A stretch of 9,099 bases of DNA from an uncultured Clostridia bacterium (GTDB lineage: Bacteria; Bacillota_A; Clostridia; TANB77; CAG-508): assembly GCA_944388685.1 (NCBI GenBank), contig CALXJS010000057.1:1-9099 (forward strand), read 5' to 3'. The notes under the pieces were generated by a model. It made no database searches. It saw nothing but the letters and a program-made list of their open reading frames with translations, and was not told the DNA's origin. A program made the position numbers and the translations under genes. Shown piece by piece: positions 1-5,560 of the stretch. Position 1 is the stretch's first letter. Each line of letters opens with the position of its first letter.

Positions 1-1
1 A

Positions 2-736
2 CGAGGAAGAGTGGGAAGAAGTGATAGGCAAGCATATGCATATATTACATATAAACGAGACAAATTACTATCAGAAGTGGCAGACAAGCGATTAAAAGCT
101 ATAAAAGAATTCACAGAATTTGGTTCAGGATTTAAAATTGCAATGCGTGACTTGGAAATCAGAGGAGCAGGAAGTTTGCTAGGAGAAATCCAATCAGGAC
201 ACTTAGAACAAGTAGGATATGATACGTATTGCAACTTGTTAGATGAAGTTGTAAAAGAAATAAAAGGTATAGAAGTAAAACCAGAAGTCGATATTCAAAT
301 AGACTTAAATGTAACCAGCTATATTCCAGAAGAGTATATATCAGACGCTAACCAAAAAATTGAAATTTATCAAGATATTGCATTATGCAAAAGTGAAGAA
401 GATATCCAAAATGTTATTGATGAAATTATTGATAGATTTGGTAATATGCCAGCAGAATTGGAAAACTTAATTGATATTGCAAGAATTAAATATTTAGCAA
501 AAGCATTAAATATATCAAAAATTGCAAGTAAGAAAACAGCTGTAGTCTTTACTTTTGAAGAAAGTCAATTTCCATATGATGTAGCAAAACTTGTAAAAGA
601 GTATGGAAATAGTTTGAAATTCTCGGCAGGTATTAAACCGATGATTACATTAGAGATTGGAACAAATAATGAAATGAAAATTTTAAATGATGTGACAGAA
701 TTTTTGAAGACATTGGGGAAATATAAAAGTGAATAA
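2..736 (+). CDS. mfd: Transcription-repair coupling factor Mfd, C-terminal part (5' truncated by window edge)
   Basis: Mfd is the ATP-driven DNA translocase that removes RNA polymerase stalled at lesions and recruits UvrA for nucleotide excision repair. The open frame begins at the window edge and reads RGRVGRSDR, the end of SF2 helicase motif VI (QxxGRxGR); the GTG at 11 is internal, not a start. Next comes the translocation (TRG-type) segment, with FGSGFKIAMRDLEIRGAG followed by SLLGEIQSGH, as in Mfd and RecG. From about residue 95 of the visible part comes the C-terminal regulatory domain, recognisable from IDLNVTSYIPEEYI and a helical stretch ending in IDRFGNMP. About 244 residues of a protein usually near 1,150 are visible. 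Nothing looks degenerate. The assignment is firm; only the N-terminal UvrB-like and polymerase-interacting domains cannot be assessed. Confidence 0.96.
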   Translation, partial: RGRVGRSDRQAYAYITYKRDKLLSEVADKRLKAIKEFTEFGSGFKIAMRDLEIRGAGSLLGEIQSGHLEQVGYDTYCNLLDEVVKEIKGIEVKPEVDIQIDLNVTSYIPEEYISDANQKIEIYQDIALCKSEEDIQNVIDEIIDRFGNMPAELENLIDIARIKYLAKALNISKIASKKTAVVFTFEESQFPYDVAKLVKEYGNSLKFSAGIKPMITLEIGTNNEMKILNDVTEFLKTLGKYKSE

Positions 737-754
737 AAATACAAAAATTTTCAT

Positions 755-794
755 AACTAAAAGGCGTACCCATCTTTAGATATGCCTTTTAGTT
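755..794 (+). terminator. Hairpin downstream of mfd, possible terminator
   Basis: AACTAAAAGGC (755-765) pairs with GCCTTTTAGTT (784-794), and the stem extends inward by a G-T wobble and two A-T pairs around a 12-nt loop. It lies 18 bp after the mfd stop, the usual place for a terminator. No clean T-run follows the right arm on the plus strand, so it may be a weak terminator or a processing/stability hairpin. Confidence 0.45.
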
Positions 795-870
795 GATATT
801 AATGACTTACATAGCATAAAACTATGGACACTAATGTAATTATAGTATATGATGAAATTAAGAATATATG

Positions 871-900
871 CAATAAAAAACGATAGCCTTTTAGCTATCG
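871..900 (-). terminator. Rho-independent terminator of the PemK/MazF-type gene
   Basis: On the minus strand CGATAGC and GCTATCG form a perfect 7-bp stem around a 6-nt loop. The stem is followed immediately by TTTTTTATTG, a classic intrinsic terminator. It lies about 100 nt beyond the stop codon of the minus-strand toxin gene and points the same way. On the plus strand no T-run follows, so it would not serve mfd. Confidence 0.8.
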
Positions 901-915
901 GATTAATAATGATTA

Positions 916-931
916 CGTTCCTTTCGGAACG
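916..931. other. Small perfect hairpin (6-bp stem, TTTC loop)
   Basis: CGTTCC (916-921) and GGAACG (926-931) form a short stem with a 4-nt loop. It directly abuts the second GGACACTAATGT copy and lies 16 bp from the toxin terminator. There is no T-run on either side. It may be a second element of the toxin transcript's 3' end or part of a repeat remnant. Confidence 0.4.
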
Positions 932-998
932 GACACTAATGTTTTATTAAATTTATTTTAACTGTTAATTAGAAAAAAGTCAAGAATTTTTTAAAAAC

Positions 999-1484
999 TT
1001 ATTCATTTTTTAATGGTCGTAATCTATATAAGGTTTCAAGTTGGGAATTTATATTGCTCCAATCGTTTTGTGAAATTGTAACTAAATTTCCATTTTTTCT
1101 ATAAGGATTGGTGATTCTTAATTTGCTAATAACTTTTAGTTGTTCTAATAAAATTGTAGAGTTGATTTTTTCTAAATCAATATGAAACCAAAAATTATCA
1201 TTTAATCTTTTAGAAGTTAAAGGAAGAATAGTACAAATTGTTGAATTATTTGAACTTCTTAGTATAAGAACAGGTCTTAATTTATTTTGCTCACTTCCAA
1301 TATTTATTCCTAAATTACACCAATAAATAAAATTATTATATATTGGAAAAATAGGTAATTGAGCATTGTATCTTAAATTAACTTTTTCTTTGGTCCATTT
1401 TGAAAATTCAATAGTATCAGCAGTGTTAATACTTTGTAAAATTTTTTCGGATTCCTTAATATTGTTGTGAATTTCATTATTCAT
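999..1484 (-). CDS. PemK/MazF-family toxin-like protein, no visible antitoxin
   Basis: This 161-aa protein has the PemK/MazF fold signature; such proteins are typically sequence-specific endoribonucleases of type II toxin-antitoxin systems. About 48 N-terminal residues, polar and probably helical, precede the core. The core contains IYWCNLGINIGSEQNKLRPV (53-72), the family G-x-EQ-x-K-x-RP-V-L motif with candidate catalytic Arg70. TILPLTS (85-91) follows, with candidate Thr90, and then STILLEQLKVISKLRI (109-124), matching the S-x-(3-5)-EQ-x-R-x(2)-D-x(2)-R strand and helix. Two positions usually Arg and Asp there read Lys and Ser. The start is supported by GAGGTG seven bases upstream. It sits alone and opposite to its neighbours, with its own promoter and terminator, like an acquired accessory gene. 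RNase activity is inferred. Confidence 0.85.
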   Translation of the reverse strand: MNNEIHNNIKESEKILQSINTADTIEFSKWTKEKVNLRYNAQLPIFPIYNNFIYWCNLGINIGSEQNKLRPVLILRSSNNSTICTILPLTSKRLNDNFWFHIDLEKINSTILLEQLKVISKLRITNPYRKNGNLVTISQNDWSNINSQLETLYRLRPLKNE

Positions 1485-1505
1485 AGACTATCACCTCGTT
1501 TTCAC

Positions 1506-1534
1506 AGTATATCACACTTTACGATAAAAGTAAA
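1506..1534 (-). promoter_or_regulatory. Sigma-A promoter of the PemK/MazF-type gene
   Basis: Read on the minus strand, TTTACT (-35) is separated by exactly 17 bp from TATACT (-10), and TG one base before the -10 adds an extended -10. It ends 22 bp upstream of the toxin start codon, leaving a short leader containing the GAGGTG ribosome binding site. The spacer holds the imperfect palindrome CTTTTATCGTAAAG, which could be a repressor site, though no regulator is known here. Confidence 0.75.
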
Positions 1535-1575
1535 CAAAAGTTCGCATATTTTTTGAGAAATATAAAGAAATTATA

Positions 1576-1604
1576 TTGAATAAACAAGAAAAAAGTTATA
1601 AAAT
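1576..1604 (+). promoter_or_regulatory. Possible promoter for the DUF362 gene
   Basis: TTGAAT (1576-1581), a 17-bp spacer and TAAAAT (1599-1604) form a plausible sigma-A promoter for the gene starting at 1697. The -10 lies inside the repeated hairpin module, so transcription would start within the hairpin's left arm. A complete terminator would then form only on RNAs arriving from upstream. The A-rich context makes a chance match possible. Confidence 0.4.
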
Positions 1605-1639
1605 ACAATCATACAAAATCAAAGTATGGTTGTTTTTTG
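1589..1639 (+). terminator. Repeated hairpin/terminator module, copy 1
   Basis: ACAATCATAC (1605-1614) and GTATGGTTGT (1624-1633) form a 10-bp stem with one G-T wobble and a 9-nt loop, followed by six Ts. The preceding AAAAAAGTTATAAAA is shared with copy 2 at 5471-5520; the two modules are nearly identical outside the loop. No plus-strand gene ends just upstream here, so it would only stop read-through into the DUF362 gene, or it is left over from a lost gene. The right arm can also pair with CAACCATA at 1652-1659. Confidence 0.65.
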
Positions 1640-1696
1640 TTTCAATACATGCAACCATATTTATAAATAAAAACAAGCAAAGAAAGAGGGAAAAAC

Positions 1697-2815
1697 ATGG
1701 AAAAATCAAAAGTATACTTTACAGACTTTAGAGCAAGACCAGGATATAACTTATTACAAAAATTAGAAAAATTAATGAAAAAAGCAGGGATTGAAAACAT
1801 TGATTTTCAAAATAAATATGTAGCAATTAAAATTCATTTTGGAGAACCAGGAAACTTAGCATATTTAAGACCAAATTATGCAAAAGTGGTTGCAGACGTT
1901 GTCAAAAAATTAGGAGGGAAACCATTTTTAACAGATTGTAACACATTATATGTTGGTGGCAGAAAAAATGCTATTGACCATTTAGAAGCAGCATATCTAA
2001 ACGGATTTAGTCCATTTTCAACAGGTTGTCATGTTATTATTGCAGATGGGCTAAAAGGAACAGATGAAGCATATGTAGATATTAATCAAGAATATGTAAA
2101 AACAGCAAAAATCGGAAGAGCCATTATGGACGCAGATATTGTTATATCCTTAAACCATTTCAAAGGACATGAAGGAACAGGCTTTGGAGGAGCTATTAAA
2201 AATATTGGAATGGGCTGTGGTTCAAGAGCAGGAAAAATGGAAATGCATAGTAGTGGAAAGCCAGTAGTGATTTCAGAAAATTGTAAAAAATGTAAACAAT
2301 GTATCAAAATCTGTGCACATGGTGCGATATCATATAATGAAGAAGGAAAAGCAGTTATAGACCATAACAAATGCGTTGGTTGTGGTAGATGTATTGGCAT
2401 TTGTAATTTTGACGCAATTGAATCACCAAATGATGAAGCAGCAGATATTTTAAATAGAAAAATGGCAGAATATGCATTAGCTGTTGTAAAAGATAAACCA
2501 CAATTTCACATTAGTTTGATTTGTGATGTCTCTCCAAACTGTGATTGCCATGCAGAAAATGACGCTCCAATCGTTCCAAATATTGGAATGTTAGCTTCAT
2601 TTGATATGGTTGCATTAGATAAAGCTTGTGCAGATTTAGTTAACAAGCAAGAAGTATTCCAAAATAGTGCATTAGGAGAAAATATCAAGAAAAAAGTGGA
2701 AGGACATGACCATTTCCATATTAACCATCCAGATACCAATTGGGAAAGTCAAATTGAACATGGAGAAAAAATTGGATTGGGAAGTTCTGAATACGAATTG
2801 ATTGAAATGAAATAG
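1697..2815 (+). CDS. DUF362 domain protein with two 4Fe-4S ferredoxin motifs
   Basis: This 372-aa protein resembles the uncharacterised Fe-S centre proteins of the DUF362 family, common in anaerobes. Residues 1-190 are the DUF362 domain, with KIHFGEPGNLAYLRP (45-59), the TDCNTLYVGGR loop (79-89), SLNHFKGHEGTGFGGAIKN (151-169) and GMGCGSR (171-177). Two cysteine clusters follow: C196-x2-C199-x2-C202-x3-C206 and C226-x2-C229-x2-C232-x3-C236, typical of a 2[4Fe-4S] ferredoxin fold, though the usual proline after the fourth cysteine is missing in both. A C-terminal extension contains C276-x5-C282-x-C284 and ends in a His-rich segment (337-344). No signal peptide or membrane segment is seen, so it is probably cytoplasmic. 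Electron transfer is inferred; the substrate is unknown. AGAGGG nine bases upstream supports the start. It may be cotranscribed with the methyltransferase gene 60 bp downstream. Confidence 0.9.
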   Translation: MEKSKVYFTDFRARPGYNLLQKLEKLMKKAGIENIDFQNKYVAIKIHFGEPGNLAYLRPNYAKVVADVVKKLGGKPFLTDCNTLYVGGRKNAIDHLEAAYLNGFSPFSTGCHVIIADGLKGTDEAYVDINQEYVKTAKIGRAIMDADIVISLNHFKGHEGTGFGGAIKNIGMGCGSRAGKMEMHSSGKPVVISENCKKCKQCIKICAHGAISYNEEGKAVIDHNKCVGCGRCIGICNFDAIESPNDEAADILNRKMAEYALAVVKDKPQFHISLICDVSPNCDCHAENDAPIVPNIGMLASFDMVALDKACADLVNKQEVFQNSALGENIKKKVEGHDHFHINHPDTNWESQIEHGEKIGLGSSEYELIEMK

Positions 2816-2875
2816 ATATATAATAATTTTTTGTAAAAATGGAAATCATATATATAAATAAAACTGGAGGCTTTT

Positions 2876-3688
2876 ATGCAAGTAATATCAAGTAAAGATA
2901 ATGAATTTATTAAACATGTAAAAAAATTAAAAGACAAAAAATATAGAGACTTGAACAATGAATATATTATTGAAGGCATTAAAATTATAGAAGAAGCCAT
3001 CAATGAAAAAGCGAATATCAAACAAGTCGTTATTTGTGATGATTGCGAAAAAACATCCAATATTCCTAAAGATTTAATGTATGAAATAGCAAAACAAGAA
3101 TGTGTATATGTAACAAGCAAATTATTTGAAAGTTTAACAGATGTTACAAATCCACAAGGAATATTGGCAATTGTAGAGAAAAATACAGTAAAATCGCAAA
3201 CAGCAGGCAATGAGGAACAAGAACTCGATTATACTCAAGATATTATAGTAGCCTTAGATGATATTCAAGACCCAGGAAACCTAGGCACTATTTTAAGAAC
3301 AGTGGATAGTATAGGACTTAGTCAAATATTAGTATCAAAAGGAACAGCAGATAGCTATAATCCAAAGGTTGTAAGGTCAACCATGGGAGCGATATTTAGA
3401 GTTAAAATCATAGAATGTGAAGACTTAGAAAAAACATTAAAAGAAATCAAAAAACATAAATTTGAAATTGTTGTAACCTCATTACAAACAAAAAATAGTA
3501 TTTATGACATTGATTACAAGAAAAAAGTAATTGTCATCGGAAATGAAGCAAATGGGGTAGAAGAAAAAATACAAAAGCTAGCAGACAAAAAAGTAAAAAT
3601 ACCAATGCTCGGAAAAACAGAAAGCTTAAACGCTTCAGTCGCAACAGGTATCATATTATATGAATATGTGAGACAAAAAATTGAATAA
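2876..3688 (+). CDS. TrmH/SpoU-family RNA 2'-O-methyltransferase
   Basis: This 270-aa SPOUT-class enzyme transfers methyl from S-adenosylmethionine to a ribose 2'-OH in rRNA or tRNA. Residues 1-100 form the N-terminal substrate-binding domain, including the IIEGIKIIEEAI segment. The trefoil-knot catalytic domain follows: motif I DPGNLGTILRTVDSIG (132-147) with the conserved Asn and Arg; YNPKVVRSTMGAIFR (161-175); motif II VIVIGNEANGV (218-228); and motif III KIPMLGKTESLNASVA (241-256) with conserved Asn252. All three SAM-binding motifs are intact and length is typical. A 20-residue Glu/Gln-rich linker (about 103-122) joins the domains. GGAGG five bases before ATG fixes the start. No terminator separates it from the DUF362 gene, and two hairpins follow its stop. 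The target nucleotide cannot be told from sequence, so no symbol is given. Confidence 0.93.
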   Translation: MQVISSKDNEFIKHVKKLKDKKYRDLNNEYIIEGIKIIEEAINEKANIKQVVICDDCEKTSNIPKDLMYEIAKQECVYVTSKLFESLTDVTNPQGILAIVEKNTVKSQTAGNEEQELDYTQDIIVALDDIQDPGNLGTILRTVDSIGLSQILVSKGTADSYNPKVVRSTMGAIFRVKIIECEDLEKTLKEIKKHKFEIVVTSLQTKNSIYDIDYKKKVIVIGNEANGVEEKIQKLADKKVKIPMLGKTESLNASVATGIILYEYVRQKIE

Positions 3689-3698
3689 AAAACAAAAA

Positions 3699-3727
3699 TT
3701 TTCTTAGAGTTCAATACTCTAAGAAAA
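3699..3727. terminator. First hairpin after the methyltransferase gene
   Basis: TTTTCTTAGAGT (3699-3710) and ACTCTAAGAAAA (3716-3727) form a perfect 12-bp stem with a 5-nt loop, ten bases after the stop codon. It is A-rich rather than T-rich downstream, so alone it is a weak plus-strand terminator. The same 12-mer recurs at 3892-3903 and, inverted, at 4109-4120. Confidence 0.6.
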
Positions 3728-3731
3728 CACA

Positions 3732-3776
3732 AAAAAACCTGAAACACTTAGTATATTTAATGTTTCAGGTTTTTTT
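3732..3776 (+). terminator. Strong Rho-independent terminator
   Basis: CCTGAAACA (3738-3746) pairs with TGTTTCAGG (3761-3769) around a 14-nt loop. Flanking A and T runs lengthen the stem to about 15 bp, and seven Ts follow the GG. It is the second of two tandem hairpins closing the DUF362-methyltransferase unit. The A-run on the left would also make it work on the minus strand. Confidence 0.88.
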
Positions 3777-3848
3777 AGTTTGTTAAAAATATTATTTAAT
3801 ATAAATCTTTTTATGAAACTTTTTCTTAAAATTTCTTTTCTATTTTTG

Positions 3849-3877
3849 TTGACTTTACTTTATTTTATTGTTAAAAT
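3849..3877 (+). promoter_or_regulatory. Distal promoter P1 of the pilin-like gene
   Basis: TTGACT (3849-3854) and TAAAAT (3872-3877) are separated by exactly 17 bp. The predicted start near 3884 lies just before the 12-mer TTTTCTTAGAGT at 3892, so that arm would be at the extreme 5' end of the RNA. The nearest downstream gene is at 4193. Confidence 0.6.
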
Positions 3878-3891
3878 CGAAATATAAAAAT

Positions 3892-4120
3892 TTTTCTTAG
3901 AGTATTGAAATTCAAGTAAAACAAGAAATAAAATACGACAACATATTGACTAAATTCAATTTAACGGATAAAATGAAAATGTAAAAAAAAATGATTTTAA
4001 TAAAGAGTAAGAACATCTAAAACACATATTATTGGAATAAAAAGTAAAAAACTGTGAATACTATTTATGAAACTAGAAAGAGAAACGAAAGCTAAAGATT
4101 AGATAAAAACTCTAAGAAAA
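3892..4120. repeat. Inverted 12-mer pair spanning the leader
   Basis: TTTTCTTAGAGT at 3892-3903 is perfectly complementary to ACTCTAAGAAAA at 4109-4120, with 205 bases between. Both arms match the arms of the compact hairpin at 3699-3727. In addition TTTTCTTAGAGTATTGAA (3892-3909) is the exact reverse complement of 3710-3727, an 18-bp match. In a P1 transcript the two arms could pair and close a large leader domain. Confidence 0.65.
3946..3974 (+). promoter_or_regulatory. Proximal promoter P2 of the pilin-like gene
   Basis: TTGACT (3946-3951), a 17-bp spacer and TAAAAT (3969-3974) repeat exactly the boxes and spacing of P1, 97 bp further on. A transcript from here would lack the 3892-3903 arm, so its leader could not form the long-range stem. 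Confidence 0.6.
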
Positions 4121-4192
4121 GAAGAAAATGTTCACAAATGAAATATTACATAGATCAAGCAAAAGAAAACAAAAGAAGGGAGATTTTAAGGA

Positions 4193-5392
4193 ATGAAAAA
4201 ACTAAAAATAAGTAACAATCAAAGTAGGAAAAATAATGGTATTACACTAATTGCACTAGTCATCACAATTATTGTTTTACTAATATTAGCAGGGGTAACA
4301 ATTGCAACTTTAACAGGAGAAAATGGAATACTAACTAGAGCACAAGATGCACAAATAGAAACAAGAGGAGCAGCAGTAGAAGAAGAAAAAAATCTGTGGG
4401 AAGCAAATAAGATAGCAAACAAATATGCAACAGGAGATGTAGAAACACTAGAAGAATTATTAGAGCGTATAGGACCAAATGGATCAAAATTGTTGACACA
4501 AGAAGAAATAGATGAAATAAATGAAACAGGAAAAACAACAATAGGAAGTAGAACAATAGAATTTGGAACAGATGCAATAACAATAGGAGAAATATATGAA
4601 GATAGCATGATAGGACAAAAAGTAACCTATTCATCAAATGGACAAAGTAACTGGATAATATTTGGAAAAGATGAAAGTGGGAATGTACTTTTAACAACAG
4701 AAAGCCCAATAGCAGATGGATTTAATTTAACAGCAGGTCCAAAAAGTTGGTTAACATATGAAGAAGATTTAAAACAAGCATGTTCGGGATATGGAGGAAC
4801 AATACGAGAAAAAGCAGTAACATCAAGAAGTATAACAATGGAAGATATAAATTACGTAACAGGATTTACAGAGCCAGACTTTGGAGAACCATATACATTT
4901 GGAACAGTACAAAATTATGCAGAGAGAAAAGTAAATTACTATTTCCCAAGTACATCAGGAACTGATTACTGGAAAAAAGCAACATCAGAAGCAGAAGCAC
5001 AAACATTTGAAAATGATTGGTATGCGTATGGACAAGTGGGAGAACAACTTATTTACATGTATTCAGGTGAACCAAGTGGAGCCGATGCAACAAGTTTAAT
5101 AAAAAATCCAGATAGACTCAAATATATATTTGGAGAAGATGGAAGCTATGAATATGTAGTCGCTTCTCGTTCAGTCCGTGTGTACTCTGGCAATGCAGGT
5201 TTCAGTGTGGCTAGCGTAGGCTATGGCGTAGTGAACACGGATGACTACTTCTTTCGCTTGTGCAATTCTGATTCTGATGGAGGCATTGATAATGTAGATC
5301 GTGGTTCGCAAGGTATTCGTCCAATAGTGGTTCTACCATCTGATATCGAAGTAGAAGAAAATGCAAGTGGGCAATGGGATATAGCATATTAA
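4193..5392 (+). CDS. Prepilin-like surface protein with a hypervariable-looking C-terminal domain
   Basis: The N-terminus of this 399-aa protein resembles type IV prepilins/pseudopilins: a basic leader (KKLK, SRK), the likely cleavage site NNG16/I17, and the hydrophobic helix ITLIALVITIIVLLILAGVTIA (17-38). The residue at mature +5, usually Glu in pilins, is Ala21. Residues 50-130 are acidic, Lys/Glu-rich and probably a helical stalk. Residues 140-399 form a globular domain with NWIIFGKDESGNVLLTT (153-169), a VASR motif (323-326) and a C-terminal RGSQGIRPIVVLPSDI (370-385). The VASR...GIRPIVVL layout resembles C-type-lectin/FGE-like ligand domains found in DGR targets. Export and prepilin-peptidase processing are inferred. 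No pilin-assembly genes are adjacent, so a stand-alone display protein is as likely as a pilus subunit. Base use changes sharply at residue 323. GAAGGGAGA ten bases upstream supports the start. Confidence 0.8.
   Translation: MKKLKISNNQSRKNNGITLIALVITIIVLLILAGVTIATLTGENGILTRAQDAQIETRGAAVEEEKNLWEANKIANKYATGDVETLEELLERIGPNGSKLLTQEEIDEINETGKTTIGSRTIEFGTDAITIGEIYEDSMIGQKVTYSSNGQSNWIIFGKDESGNVLLTTESPIADGFNLTAGPKSWLTYEEDLKQACSGYGGTIREKAVTSRSITMEDINYVTGFTEPDFGEPYTFGTVQNYAERKVNYYFPSTSGTDYWKKATSEAEAQTFENDWYAYGQVGEQLIYMYSGEPSGADATSLIKNPDRLKYIFGEDGSYEYVVASRSVRVYSGNAGFSVASVGYGVVNTDDYFFRLCNSDSDGGIDNVDRGSQGIRPIVVLPSDIEVEENASGQWDIAY
5159..5323 (+). other. Candidate DGR variable region (residues 323-377)
   Basis: In this 3' segment adenine falls to 8, 12 and 15 per 60 bases (5161-5220, 5221-5280, 5281-5340), against 37 per 60 at 4501-4560. 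G+C rises to about 55, 45 and 43% against 27%. By my count 41 of 55 codons end in C or T, and all five arginines are CGT or CGC, while most elsewhere in the gene are AGA. Adenine-directed mutagenesis of a template rich in AAY codons leaves this pattern: NNY codons for Ser, Gly, Tyr, Asp, Asn, Arg, Phe and Cys. The segment lies near the 3' end of the gene and ends at a conserved-looking GIRPIVVL. No template repeat or reverse transcriptase is in the window, so this remains an inference. Confidence 0.65.
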
Positions 5393-5470
5393 TTTAAGCT
5401 TATCAAGATTACTGAATATATTAACTATATAAGTTAAGTCAAAAGTGGCGTAACATATTGCTAAATCTCA

Positions 5471-5520
5471 AAAAAAGTTATAAAAAACAATCATACAAAT
5501 TAGTGTATGGTTGTTTTTTG
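5471..5520 (+). terminator. Terminator of the pilin-like gene; repeated hairpin module, copy 2
   Basis: ACAATCATAC (5487-5496) and GTATGGTTGT (5505-5514) form the same 10-bp stem as copy 1, with an 8-nt loop. Flanking A and T runs lengthen it by about five pairs and six Ts end it. The A-run on the left means it could terminate on both strands. It lies 94 bp after the pilin-like gene's stop. The 50-base module matches 1589-1639 almost perfectly outside the loop. Confidence 0.8.
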
Positions 5521-5537
5521 AACGATAGGGACATGCC
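5520..5537. repeat. Half-copy of the GAACGATAG repeat, upstream of the ATPase gene
   Basis: GAACGATAGGGACATGCC directly abuts the terminator. Its first 16 bases match 14 of 16 bases of the left arm of the palindrome at 6985-7045, and it also resembles the reverse complement of that palindrome's right arm, including the GTGCC end. The two sites lie on either side of the ATPase gene. Confidence 0.5.
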
Positions 5538-5560
5538 ATTTGCTAATTTTTATATAAATA

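Larger units (their letters stand above)
826..942. repeat. 12-bp direct repeat GGACACTAATGT in the mfd-toxin gap
   Basis: GGACACTAATGT occurs exactly at 826-837 and again at 931-942, 105 bp apart. The two copies bracket the toxin-gene terminator and a second small hairpin. The flanking bases differ. The function is unknown: the copies could be remnants of a small dispersed repeat or a short duplication. No coding sequence is seen in 737-998. Confidence 0.5.
3777..4192 (+). other. Long AT-rich non-coding leader of the pilin-like gene
   Basis: No reading frame of note is found in these 416 bases on either strand. They hold two promoter-like sites (3849-3877 and 3946-3974), one arm of an inverted 12-mer at 3892-3903 and its partner at 4109-4120. 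The pilin-like gene's ribosome binding site GAAGGGAGA is at 4175-4183. From the first promoter the leader RNA would be about 309 nt, unusually long. No known riboswitch was recognised. Confidence 0.55.

Noticed and set aside
1485..1696. Antitoxin gene upstream of the PemK/MazF-type gene
   Set aside because: No start codon with ribosome binding site and reasonable frame on either strand; the stretch is occupied by promoters and the hairpin module.
2796..2858. Separate promoter for the TrmH-family gene
   Set aside because: TATAAT-like words exist, but the spacing to any TTG box is 15 bp or the start would fall on the ribosome binding site.
3777..4192. Riboswitch or T-box in the pilin-like gene leader
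   Set aside because: No recognisable conserved aptamer core, no T-box sequence and no terminator hairpin just upstream of the ribosome binding site.
4219..4709. Long minus-strand open frames opposite the pilin-like gene
   Set aside because: They are Leu/Phe/Ser-rich readings of the A-rich complementary strand, lack ribosome binding sites and overlap a well-supported gene.
4780..4965. Small plus-strand frame inside the pilin-like gene, considered as a frameshifted gene
   Set aside because: The main frame is uninterrupted across it, and this product is basic with no recognisable motif.
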